Positions 56,998 to 64,000 of a stretch of DNA of 64,000 nt are shown here, piece by piece. The notes under the pieces were generated by a model that had not been told where the DNA came from, did not search any database, and saw only the letters and a program-made list of their open reading frames with translations. The stretch is from Massilia rhizosphaerae (GTDB lineage Bacteria > Pseudomonadota > Gammaproteobacteria > Burkholderiales > Burkholderiaceae_D). The translations under genes and the position numbers were made by a program. The stretch is from the NCBI RefSeq assembly GCF_016093545.1, contig NZ_JADKYX010000014.1, forward strand, positions 1 to 64,000. The letters run 5' to 3'. Position 1 is the stretch's first letter. The number at the start of each line of letters is the position of its first letter.

Positions 56998-57546
56998 TTA
57001 CTTTTTGGCGGTGGCAGCGGCGCTTGCTGCGGCGTCGAACGGCGCGCTTTCCTCAGCCCGACGCGCGACCAGACCACGGGCCTTCACTTTCTTGCCGTTG
57101 ACATGGGTTGACGTCAGCGTGCGAATGTTGCGAGCAGCGCTGCCGTAATCCCCACGGTCGACCATTGCGTAGGTGTGACTGGCGCCACCGGTGCCGGCGT
57201 TGAATGTCAGGCTCACGAGGGCGTCGAACTGGTCCTGCGGCAGCTTCTGATTGCGCACGTTACGGACAACTCCAGCTTCGGCAGCAGCAACTCGGCGCGA
57301 AAACTCTGCCTCCACAGCGGCTTCGCTCACCGGACTAGCCAACTCTTCCTTGGTGCAGGGGCCCGCGTGAGCCAGTATTCCAACACCCCACGTACAGCTG
57401 CCTTTTCCTGGTCCCATATCGTCATAGTAGTGGTAGACCGCTTTCTCACGATTTCGCATCCGTGCCCTGGCTTCAGCACTCATGTGCATGCCCTCGTTCA
57501 CGGATGGCCCGGCGGCCACGTGATGATGATGTGCTTTCTTGGTCAT
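56998..57546 (-). CDS. GH24 (T4-type) lysozyme-like protein, putative T6SS effector
   Basis: 182 residues. A glycoside hydrolase 24 core can be read: E34 (NREKAVYHYY), D42/D43 (YDDMG) and T52 (CTWGVGILAHAG), then QFDALVSLTFNAGTG and GLVARRAEES. Compared with T4 lysozyme (E11, D20, T26) there is a small insertion before the Thr. It should cut peptidoglycan. There is no signal peptide or holin/Rz gene nearby, and the N-terminus is an unusual AHHHHVAAGPS tail. Divergent from an Hcp gene and followed by a periplasmic protein gene, it fits a type VI secreted muramidase. A prophage endolysin remnant is the alternative. Confidence 0.78.
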   Translation of the reverse strand: MTKKAHHHHVAAGPSVNEGMHMSAEARARMRNREKAVYHYYDDMGPGKGSCTWGVGILAHAGPCTKEELASPVSEAAVEAEFSRRVAAAEAGVVRNVRNQKLPQDQFDALVSLTFNAGTGGASHTYAMVDRGDYGSAARNIRTLTSTHVNGKKVKARGLVARRAEESAPFDAAASAAATAKK

Positions 57547-57686
57547 GTCCGTTCCTTGTTACGCCAAGAATGCACTCTAACTCTGGCTCAACGGTTATTT
57601 CTTGAGAGCGCACAACCGGCCTTGGCGTCATCGCGGGAATAATCCCGGCACTGCCGAGTCCGGCCAAACTTCAAAGGAGTCTTGAG

Positions 57687-58181
57687 ATGGCAATTGATGT
57701 CTATCTGCAAATTGACGGTGTCAAGGGCGAGTCGGCTGACGACGCTCACAAGAGCTGGATTGAGTGCACCGAGGTGCTGTGGGGCATACTGCAGCCGCGT
57801 AGCGCGACCTCGTCGACCGGCGGCGGTCACACCGCAGAACGCGTGGAAATGCGTGATATCGTGTTCGCAAAGGTCGTTGACCTGGCGTCGCCAATTTTGA
57901 TGCAGTACTGTGCAATGGGTAAGACCATTCCCAAGGCGAAATTCGAGTTCATGCGCGCTGACGGCGACGGAAAGCCGATCAAGTATTTTGAGATTCAGCT
58001 GGAAAACGTGCTAATTGGGGGCGTGGAACCGTCGCTGCATGCAGGTACGATGTTGGTTGAGCACGTCTGCTTGAAATTTTCGAAGGTCAAGTGGACTTAC
58101 ACACAGCAGAAAATCGGTGGTGGTGCCGCAGGCAATACGTCAGGTGGCTGGGACTTGGCGTCAAACCGCGTAGCCGCTTAG
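57687..58181 (+). CDS. hcp: Hcp-type type VI secretion tube protein
   Basis: 164 residues, typical length. Hcp forms hexameric rings that stack into the T6SS inner tube and can carry small effectors. Family features are MAIDVYLQIDGVKGESADDA, GGHTAERVEMRDIVFAKVVD, ASPILMQYCAMGKTIPKAKF and EIQLENVLIGGVEPS. AAAGGAG precedes the ATG. No other T6SS gene (tssB/C, vgrG, clpV) is in the window, so this is an orphan Hcp working with a secretion apparatus encoded elsewhere. It is divergent from the lysozyme gene across 140 bases and more AT-rich than its surroundings, suggesting horizontal acquisition of the islet. Confidence 0.88.
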   Translation: MAIDVYLQIDGVKGESADDAHKSWIECTEVLWGILQPRSATSSTGGGHTAERVEMRDIVFAKVVDLASPILMQYCAMGKTIPKAKFEFMRADGDGKPIKYFEIQLENVLIGGVEPSLHAGTMLVEHVCLKFSKVKWTYTQQKIGGGAAGNTSGGWDLASNRVAA

Positions 58182-58206
58182 CGTGGTGTCGAGACCCCGG
58201 CAGGGC

Positions 58207-58377
58207 CTACTTATCTGGCTTAGGTGGAGCATTCGAGGTTACGGCTGCCACTCGTCGCATCTCGCTCAGGCTGTCCAGCTTAGCGACCTGACCGTTCTTA
58301 TCGAAATCAGATAAGTTCTTACCTAAAACAGAAACATTCCAAGCGCGGAAAGGTTGTGGGGTGGCAGCAAAAGGGCG
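58207..58377 (-). pseudogene. 3' remnant of an unidentified gene downstream of hcp
   Basis: On the minus strand a frame of about 56 codons reads PQPFRAWNVSVLGKNLSDFD, then KNGQVAKLDSLSEMRRVAAV and TSNAPPKPDK before a TAG at 58207-58209. It has real protein character and moderate GC, but no usable start codon; a stop bounds it at 58378. It looks like the C-terminal end of a gene that lost its 5' part, lying convergent to hcp. The rest of the 58182-58434 gap shows nothing I recognise. Confidence 0.45.
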
Positions 58378-58434
58378 CTACCGATGCCGGCGCGGATGCA
58401 TACGAGCGGGAACCGCTCGCTTGGTCAAGAAACG

Positions 58435-58458
58435 AAAAAGCCCCGCGGTGCGGGGCTT
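58435..58458 (-). terminator. Terminator of the flagellar operon
   Basis: Minus strand: AAGCCCCGC-ACC-GCGGGGCTTTTTCG, 22 bases after the stop of the gene at 58480-59520. Confidence 0.88.
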
Positions 58459-58479
58459 GGTTCGTTGCGGAAGGCGTGT

Positions 58480-59520
58480 TCAGCGCAGCCCGAGCAGCGC
58501 CAGCACGCGGTCGCGGCTGACGCCGACCAGCGCCGACGTCAGCGCCACCAGCGACTCGTAGTCCGTGCTGGCGGCGGCCTTGCCGAAGTCGTCGGCCGCG
58601 AACGTCACGTCCGGCAGCGGCGTTTCGGCCGCCGCGACCTGGACGGAGGCGGCCTGCACGGCGTTGCTGGCCGCCGCCTGCGAGCGGTGCACGCGTTCCA
58701 GGGCCTGCACCACTTCGCGCAGGCTCTGGCGCAGCGCGTCGGCATTGCCCGTGTCCGCGCTGACGTTCCACAGCTCGGGCGCCAGGTTCGCCGGCACTTC
58801 GTCTGTGGTCACGCGGCCGCGGCCGCTGACGGCGATGCTGTCCTTGACGGACGACCAGTTCGATTCCGGCGTCGAGTACACGAGTTCGCCGTTGTCGTCC
58901 AGGCTCGCGTGCACGCCCATCGGGGCGAGGGCGCGGTCGAGGGCGCGGGCGATGTCCGCGTTCGACTGGTCCGGTTCGATGTTGACGGCCATTTGCGGAC
59001 CGCCGACGCCGCCGACCGAGAACGAGATGCTCTGCGGCGCGCTCTTCCTGACGTTCCCGATGTCGAGGCCGCGGATGCGGAAGCGCTGCACGGCCGGCTT
59101 CGTCGTGTAGTTCAGATTGTGGTCGACGCTGCCGCCGCCCTGCTTCTTGCGCGTGGACAGCGTGTGGGCCAGCTGGCGCACCAGCGCCTCGAGCTGCAGG
59201 CGCGAACCGGGGCGGGTGCCGGCCAGCTTGGCGGTCAGCTCGCCCTTGAGCGCTTCCAGCTGCGTGGCCACGCGGTCGAGGTAGTCGAGCGCCTGCTGGG
59301 CGCGCGCCACCTGGTCCTGGAAGCCGCCGGAGATTTTCGCCGGGCCGGCATTGCCGCGCAGCGGGGCCGCGGTCGCCGGCGCGGCGGCCGCATTGGTCGC
59401 CGCCGTGTCGTCGACGACGTCGGCGGCGCGGGCCGGAAGAAGGCGGGACGAGGCATTCGGCCGGGTGCCGAGCGTGCCGCCGGTTCCGCCGGCGGTCGTG
59501 GGTCGAAGTGTGGTATCCAT
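58480..59520 (-). CDS. Unnamed flagellar-operon protein with flagellin hook IN-like segment
   Basis: 346 residues, not recognised as a named flagellar protein. It follows flgL by five bases and ends the operon. The first 60 residues are Thr/Ala/Arg-rich and disordered. A helical segment of about 65 residues follows (QDQVARAQQALDYLDRVATQ; LQLEALVRQLAHTLSTRKKQ). Then comes a part like the hook IN motif of flagellins and FliD: ISFSVGGVGGPQMAVNIEPD, QSNADIARALDRALAPMGVH, LVYSTPESNWSSVKDSIAVS. The end (ALTSALVGVSRDRVLALLGL) is helical. A filament-cap, junction or export-related accessory is plausible; the function is unknown to me. Confidence 0.65.
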   Translation of the reverse strand: MDTTLRPTTAGGTGGTLGTRPNASSRLLPARAADVVDDTAATNAAAAPATAAPLRGNAGPAKISGGFQDQVARAQQALDYLDRVATQLEALKGELTAKLAGTRPGSRLQLEALVRQLAHTLSTRKKQGGGSVDHNLNYTTKPAVQRFRIRGLDIGNVRKSAPQSISFSVGGVGGPQMAVNIEPDQSNADIARALDRALAPMGVHASLDDNGELVYSTPESNWSSVKDSIAVSGRGRVTTDEVPANLAPELWNVSADTGNADALRQSLREVVQALERVHRSQAAASNAVQAASVQVAAAETPLPDVTFAADDFGKAAASTDYESLVALTSALVGVSRDRVLALLGLR

Positions 59521-59525
59521 GGCCG

Positions 59526-60437
59526 TCAGAGCGCCGAGAACAGGGACAGGGTGCCGATCTTGCTATAGGCCTTGTAGCTGGCCTGGAGTGCTGTCTGGTA
59601 ACCGTTCAGCTCGATTGCGGCGGCGCCGACATCGAGCTGGCCGATGTCGAGAATCGCCGTCTGGTTCGCCAGGCTGACGTTCTCGTGGTTGGCGTCGATC
59701 GTCTTGAGAATGTTTTGCTGGCCGCCGATCACGGCGACCTTGCCGCTGATGAGGTCCATCGCGGCGTCGAAGCCGTCCAGGTTGTCCTTCAACGTGGCGC
59801 GCACGGCCGGGTCGTTCGCGTCGACGGCCGGATTCGACAGCGTGTCGATCGTCAGGTCGAGCTGGTTCAGCAGTTTTTCCAGGCCGTTGACGTTCTGGTT
59901 GCCCACCTGGGTGATGCCGTTGCCCACGATGACCATCTGGTCGTTCGTGTTGCCGGTATAAGTGTAGCGCGCGCCGAGCGGGGCGCCGGTATCGCAGGTG
60001 ATGGCCGGGGTGTCCGTCACGGTGCCGGAAAAGACGTAACGGCCTTCCTGGTCCTTCGTGTTCGCGTTGTACATCAGGCTGTCGCGCAGCGCGGTCAGCG
60101 ACGTGACCATGGCGTTCAGGTCCTGCGGCGTGTTGGAACCGTTCGACGCCCACACGAGCAGGTCGCGGCCCGAACCCATGTCGTTGACCATGTTCTGCAG
60201 CGAGCCTTCGTTCTTCGACATGCGTTCCTGCACCGCCGCGATATTGCTGCGGTATTGCGCGATCGTCGCTTCTTCGCGTTTCAGGCGCGACAGGCGCACG
60301 CTGTCGACGGGATCGTCCGACGGCAACTGGATGCGGTTGCCGTTGGCCATCTGCTGTGTCACATAGGTGATGCGCTCCTGGTTGATCTGGAGCGATTGAG
60401 TCATCATCGCCTGGTATTGACTGGTGGCGATACGCAT
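59526..60437 (-). CDS. flgL: Flagellar hook-filament junction protein FlgL (HAP3)
   Basis: 303 residues, normal length. FlgL and FlgK join the hook to the filament. The flagellin-like N-terminal helix region (MRIATSQYQAMMTQSLQINQ; LPSDDPVDSVRLSRLKRE) and C-terminal helix (ILDIGQLDVGAAAIELNGYQ) are present, with a middle domain containing FSGTVTDTPAITCDTG. It lies 11 bases after flgK in the flgH-I-J-K-L order. In flagellar hierarchies the HAP genes are middle/late genes; no sigma-28 site was sought successfully. Confidence 0.94.
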   Translation of the reverse strand: MRIATSQYQAMMTQSLQINQERITYVTQQMANGNRIQLPSDDPVDSVRLSRLKREEATIAQYRSNIAAVQERMSKNEGSLQNMVNDMGSGRDLLVWASNGSNTPQDLNAMVTSLTALRDSLMYNANTKDQEGRYVFSGTVTDTPAITCDTGAPLGARYTYTGNTNDQMVIVGNGITQVGNQNVNGLEKLLNQLDLTIDTLSNPAVDANDPAVRATLKDNLDGFDAAMDLISGKVAVIGGQQNILKTIDANHENVSLANQTAILDIGQLDVGAAAIELNGYQTALQASYKAYSKIGTLSLFSAL

Positions 60438-60448
60438 GCTTCTCTCCC

Positions 60449-61819
60449 TTAACCCATCATCTGCAAGGTGGCGTCGAACAGCGCGTTCGCGACGGACATC
60501 ACCTTCATATTCGCCTGGTACATGTTCTGGTATTCGACGAGGTGCACGGCTTCCTCGTCCTGGTTGACGCCGCTCGTCGACTGCCAGTCCGCTTCGGCCT
60601 GGTCGCGCATCGTCTGCGCGGTGGTCAGCGCGCCCTTGTTCTGCTGGCTGTCGACGGCCAGGCGGCCGACGAGCTGCGTGTCGGCGTCGCCGACCATCAC
60701 GGTGCCGATCTTGGTCAGCGTGATCGTCTGGCTCTTGATGTCGACCAGTTGTTGCAGGTTGCCGGTGTCGCCGGGCGTGCCGTCGCCGGAAAACGCCAGG
60801 TCCGAGGTCTGGAACCCGTCCGCCACCTGCAGCATGTCCGACGTGCCGCCCGCAGTGTAGGAGAACAGCGGCTTGCCCGGGGTGTTGTCCATCGTGAAGC
60901 CGGCCGCGAGCTGGGTATTCACCTTGTCGGCGATCTGCTGGGCCATGTCGGCCACGCCTTGCTGCAGCGGCAGCAGCGTGTCCTGTTCATAGGCCGACAG
61001 TCCGCCCAGCTGGCCGCCGGCCCTGGTCGTGTCCAGGTCGAACTTGCTGCCGGCAAACGTCAGGCTGAAGGTCTGGGTGGCGGCGCCGGTGACGGACAGC
61101 TTGCCGGCCACGCCGCCCAGCACGAGCGACTGGCCCGACTTGAGCGACACGTTGCGGGTGCCGTCCGGCTGGTCGCTGACTTCCACGCCCATCTGGCTCG
61201 CCAGGCTGTCGATGGCCTGGTCGCGCGCGTCCACGAGGGCCGAGGCATTGCTGCCGGTGGCGGTGGCGTTCGCGATCTGGGCGTTCAGCGACGCGATCGA
61301 CGCGATCGTGCTGTTGGCGGCGTCCACCAGCGCGCTGCGCTGCTGGCGCACGGATTGCAGTTGCGCGTTGAAAACGTTGTTCAGGCTGTTGAAGCGCTGG
61401 GACAGCAGGCCGGCCGCCGTCACCACCTGCTGGCGCAGCGGGGTCGACGTCGGATCGACGCCGGCGACCGCGTTCAGCGACGCGAAGAACGCGTCGACGC
61501 CGCTCGACAGGCTGGCCGTGTCGTCGCCCATCACCTTTTCCAGCTGGGTCAGGTAGGGCTGGGTCTGCGAGTGCGCGCCCAGGTCGGACGCGCTGCGCCA
61601 CAGCTGCTGGGTCTTGTAGCCGTCGGAAAAGCGCAGCAACTGGCTCACGCGCACGCCGTTGCCCGCCTGCGCAGCACCGGCCGCGGGGGCGACGGCGGAC
61701 AGCAGGGCCGATTGGCGGGTGTACCCCTTGGTCTGCAGGTTGGCGATGTTCTGGCTGCTGGCCGACAGGGCCACTTGCGAAGCGACCGCTCCGGACAGGG
61801 CGTTGTTCAGGATGCTCAT
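60449..61819 (-). CDS. flgK: Flagellar hook-associated protein FlgK (HAP1)
   Basis: 456 residues, somewhat short for FlgK (about 550 in enterics), the loss being in the middle domain. The conserved ends are intact: MSILNNALSGAVASQVALSA, SSQNIANLQTKGYTRQ, and at the C-terminus SGVNQDEEAVHLVEYQNMYQ and ANMKVMSVANALFDATLQMM. It forms the first junction ring between hook and filament. It is 45 bases downstream of flgJ on the same strand. Confidence 0.93.
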   Translation of the reverse strand: MSILNNALSGAVASQVALSASSQNIANLQTKGYTRQSALLSAVAPAAGAAQAGNGVRVSQLLRFSDGYKTQQLWRSASDLGAHSQTQPYLTQLEKVMGDDTASLSSGVDAFFASLNAVAGVDPTSTPLRQQVVTAAGLLSQRFNSLNNVFNAQLQSVRQQRSALVDAANSTIASIASLNAQIANATATGSNASALVDARDQAIDSLASQMGVEVSDQPDGTRNVSLKSGQSLVLGGVAGKLSVTGAATQTFSLTFAGSKFDLDTTRAGGQLGGLSAYEQDTLLPLQQGVADMAQQIADKVNTQLAAGFTMDNTPGKPLFSYTAGGTSDMLQVADGFQTSDLAFSGDGTPGDTGNLQQLVDIKSQTITLTKIGTVMVGDADTQLVGRLAVDSQQNKGALTTAQTMRDQAEADWQSTSGVNQDEEAVHLVEYQNMYQANMKVMSVANALFDATLQMMG

Positions 61820-61864
61820 GGTGCGAGTCTCTTTTGTGCGTGATCAGTATGAACAGGCGACCGT

Positions 61865-62221
61865 TCAGGACGACTTATTAAGCGGTGCCGGCAATATCTG
61901 GCGCAAAATCGCATCGGCGACGCCGAAGGCGCGCTGCTGCGCCATATTTCCGGCCAACATGTTGTCCACCATGTCGGTCATGTCCTGGTTGACCTTGTCC
62001 TTGGTGGGGCTGTCGTCCGGCGCGATGGCGCGCGTGGTTTCGCGCATCTGGTGCAGCATGTGCGAAATGAAAAAGCTCTCGAAGTCGACGGCGGCCTTGG
62101 TCGCTTTGGCAATATAGGCTTTGTCGGCTTTGTCGGCCTTGTCCGCGGCGGGCGCGACCTTGTCGTGGTCCGCGGCTTGGTCCGGCTTGTCCGGATTGAG
62201 TGCGTTGACGTTATTTAGCAT
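61865..62221 (-). CDS. flgJ: Short FlgJ, rod-binding domain only
   Basis: 118 residues, against about 310 in enterics. It contains the N-terminal rod-capping domain (TKAAVDFESFFISHMLHQMR; DMVDNMLAGNMAQQRAFGVA) after a Lys/Asp/Ala-rich stretch (AADKADKADKAYIAK), and no glucosaminidase domain. Single-domain FlgJ proteins occur in other bacteria and need a separate peptidoglycan hydrolase to let the rod through the wall. The start is at 62221, where it shares one base with the flgI stop, so it is translationally coupled. Confidence 0.9.
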   Translation of the reverse strand: MLNNVNALNPDKPDQAADHDKVAPAADKADKADKAYIAKATKAAVDFESFFISHMLHQMRETTRAIAPDDSPTKDKVNQDMTDMVDNMLAGNMAQQRAFGVADAILRQILPAPLNKSS

Positions 62222-63390
62222 CAGATCACCACGAGTTCGCCTTCGATTGCGCCGGCCTGGTCGAGCGCCTGCAGGATGGCCATGATGTCGTCCGGCGACG
62301 CGCCGAGGCTGTTGACCGTGTCGATGATGGTCTGCAGGCGGGCGCCGGCCGGCCAGTGGAACATCTGGCCCGAGCCCTGGTCGACCGAGACCTTCGATTG
62401 CGGCGTGACCGCGGTCTGGCCCTTCGAGAACGGCCCCGGCTGGCTGACGGCCGAGCTTTCCGAGATCACGACCTTGAGCGCGCCGTGCGTGATGGCGGCG
62501 GATTTCACGCGCAGGCCTTCGGAAATCACGACGGTGCCGGTGCGCGAATTGAAGACGACGCGGGGCACGTCCTCGCCTGCTTCCACCGCCATGTTTTCCA
62601 GCTTGGCGACGAAGGCGACGCGCTCGGTCGGATTCTTCGGGGCCACGACCTCGACGCTGGTGCCGTCGGCCGTGGTGGCGACCTGGCCGAAGCGGCGGTT
62701 GATCGCGTTCACCACATTGGTCGCGGTGTCGAAATTCGGGTGGCGCAGGCGCAGCAGCACGGCCGGGCCGGTGGCGAAATCGGTCGGGATCTCGCGCTCG
62801 ATCTGCGCGCCGTTCGGGATGCGGCCGCTGGTCGGCGTGTTCACCGTCACCGACGAGCCGCTCTTGCCGGCCGCGGACAGGCCGCCGACGACCAGGTTGC
62901 CCTGGGCCAGCGCATAGACTTCGTTGTCGGCCGCGCGCAGCTGGGTCAGGAGCAGCGTGCCGCCGCGCAGGCTTTTCGCGTCGCCCAGCGACGAGACGGT
63001 CACGTCGATCTCCTGGCCGCGCCGGTAGCCGGGCGGGAACACGGCCGACACCATGACGGCCGCCACGTTCTTGTTCTTCGCCTCTTCGCCTTCCGGCAGC
63101 TTGACGCCGAACTGCTTGAGCATGTTGACGACCGACTGGCTCGAGTACTTCACCTGCGTGGAATCGCCGCTGCCGTTCAGGCCGACGACGAGGCCGTAGC
63201 CGACGAGCGGATTGTCGCGCACGCCTTCGACGCTGACGAGATTGCGCAGCGGCTGCATGCGGGCGAGGATGGCCGGGTCCGGGCCGACCGGGACCACGCT
63301 CGCGGTCCTGGGTACGGCGGGAGCGGCCAGCGCGGGCAGGGACAGCAGCGCGGCCAGGGCCAATGCAACGATACGTAAGGGTCGGGTCAT
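62221..63390 (-). CDS. flgI: Flagellar P-ring protein FlgI
   Basis: 389 residues, usual length is about 365-380. The signal peptide (MTRPLRIVALALAALLSLPA to ALA/AP) sends it to the periplasm, where it forms the P ring around the rod in the peptidoglycan. Family blocks: RNLVSVEGVRDNPLVGYGLV, GLNGSGDST, MLKQFGVKLP, VSSLGDAKSLRGGTLLLTQL, EGLRVKSAAITHGALKVVIS and VDTVNSLGASPDDIMAILQA-like end. It overlaps flgJ by one base and follows flgH by seven bases. Confidence 0.96.
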   Translation of the reverse strand: MTRPLRIVALALAALLSLPALAAPAVPRTASVVPVGPDPAILARMQPLRNLVSVEGVRDNPLVGYGLVVGLNGSGDSTQVKYSSQSVVNMLKQFGVKLPEGEEAKNKNVAAVMVSAVFPPGYRRGQEIDVTVSSLGDAKSLRGGTLLLTQLRAADNEVYALAQGNLVVGGLSAAGKSGSSVTVNTPTSGRIPNGAQIEREIPTDFATGPAVLLRLRHPNFDTATNVVNAINRRFGQVATTADGTSVEVVAPKNPTERVAFVAKLENMAVEAGEDVPRVVFNSRTGTVVISEGLRVKSAAITHGALKVVISESSAVSQPGPFSKGQTAVTPQSKVSVDQGSGQMFHWPAGARLQTIIDTVNSLGASPDDIMAILQALDQAGAIEGELVVI

Positions 63391-63397
63391 GTCGTCC

Positions 63398-64000
63398 TCA
63401 GAACGGCATCACCGGACCGGTGAAGAACCGGGTCAGCCAGCCGGGTTTGTTGGCGTCGGCCAGGGTGCCCTGGCCGGAATAGGCGATGCGGGCGTTGGCC
63501 ACGCGCAGCGAGGACACCTGGTTCTCGTTGTCGATGTCCGCCGCGCGCAGATAGCCCTTGATGCGTACGTATTCCTCGCCCTGGTTCAGCTGCAGGGTCT
63601 TTTCGCCGGCCACGCGCAAGAGGCCGTTCGGCAGCACTTCCTGGACGAGCACGGTGATCGCGCCGGACAGCGCGTTCTGCTGGGTGCTGGTGGCGTCGCC
63701 GTTGAAGCTGCGGTCGGCCGAGAGGTCGATGCCGCTGCGGCCGAAGGTCTTGCCGAACGCGGTGATCGGGGTGACCGACGCGGACGAACCCTTGGAAAAA
63801 CTGGTCCCGGCCTTCTTGCTGGCCTGGGTCGTTTCCTGCAGCAGGACGGTGACGACGTCGCCCACGCGGAACGCGCGCGCGTCCGAGGTCAGCGAGACGG
63901 TGTCGGCGCTGAACACGCCGCCCCCGACGCCGGCGCGCGCCGGCTGCGCTTTCGGCAGGGCGAGGGCGTCGTCTTCGGGAACCGAGCGGTTCAGGTGGGC
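63398..64000 (-). CDS. flgH: Flagellar L-ring protein FlgH, 5' end outside the window
   Basis: The frame is open to the window edge (about 200 residues present), and its N-terminal signal peptide and lipoprotein cysteine lie outside. Within the window: NRSVPEDDALALPKAQPARA, GVGGGVFSADTVSLTSDARA, FRVGDVVTVLLQETTQASKK, LVQEVLPNGLLRVAGEKTLQ, INQGEEYVRIKG-like stretch, and the end RFFTGPVMPF. This is the L-ring lipoprotein that seats the flagellar rod in the outer membrane. A GTG at 63916 is not the real start because the conserved sequence continues upstream of it. Confidence 0.93.
   Translation of the reverse strand, partial: AHLNRSVPEDDALALPKAQPARAGVGGGVFSADTVSLTSDARAFRVGDVVTVLLQETTQASKKAGTSFSKGSSASVTPITAFGKTFGRSGIDLSADRSFNGDATSTQQNALSGAITVLVQEVLPNGLLRVAGEKTLQLNQGEEYVRIKGYLRAADIDNENQVSSLRVANARIAYSGQGTLADANKPGWLTRFFTGPVMPF

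Noticed and set aside
56550..57642. Plus-strand frames opposite the effector and immunity genes
   Set aside because: The minus-strand genes have ribosome-binding sites, a signal peptide, a GH24 core and a correctly oriented terminator; the plus frames have none of these.

Overview
The window looks like a chromosomal segment of a GC-rich betaproteobacterium, most likely Oxalobacteraceae close to Massilia. This is inferred from the gene order rimP-nusA-infB-rbfA-truB-typA, several large TonB-dependent receptors scattered singly, and the protein character; no database search was possible. No tRNA, rRNA or CRISPR array was seen.

Layout. 1-160 is the end of an IS3-like insertion sequence. 279-10380 (minus strand) carries map, two TonB-dependent receptors and glnE. 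10547-18244 (plus strand) carries yhdP, a nitrilase-family amidase, tldD, a secreted SH3-like protein and a small Pro-rich protein. A third receptor (minus) faces away from a DAHP synthase gene. That synthase gene has a promoter, a Phe-rich leader peptide and a terminator arranged as an attenuator. A TPR/aspartyl-hydroxylase protein and a fourth receptor follow. 27508-31147 is a peptide-type ABC transporter without a binding protein, then a nested inverted repeat, a DedA-rhodanese fusion, glucokinase, scpB and a pseudouridine synthase with long disordered tails. 37000-45693 is the rimP-nusA-infB-rbfA-truB block plus typA.

45864-56455 is the least ordinary part. Five secreted proteins carry a common N-terminal motif (roughly P-x-x-D-x-x-L-x-x-V-x-G-x-x-G) directly after the signal peptide. 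Two AraC-type regulators separate them from a five-gene operon: a periplasmic C39-type cysteine peptidase, two outer-membrane beta-barrels, a small secreted helical protein, and a membrane protein that joins a tandem 24-residue MshEN-type module (cyclic-di-GMP binding in other proteins) to a periplasmic part with the same motif. I propose that these form one envelope/surface export or processing system. The motif resembles double-glycine leaders cut by C39 peptidases, which suggests that the peptidase trims the secreted proteins after Sec export.

56534-58377 is a small, less GC-rich islet: an Hcp-type T6SS tube protein, divergent from a GH24 lysozyme-like putative effector with a signal-peptide-bearing putative immunity protein, plus a gene remnant. 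The window ends in a minus-strand flagellar operon flgH-flgI-flgJ-flgK-flgL plus one unnamed flagellar-type gene; flgH runs off the right edge.
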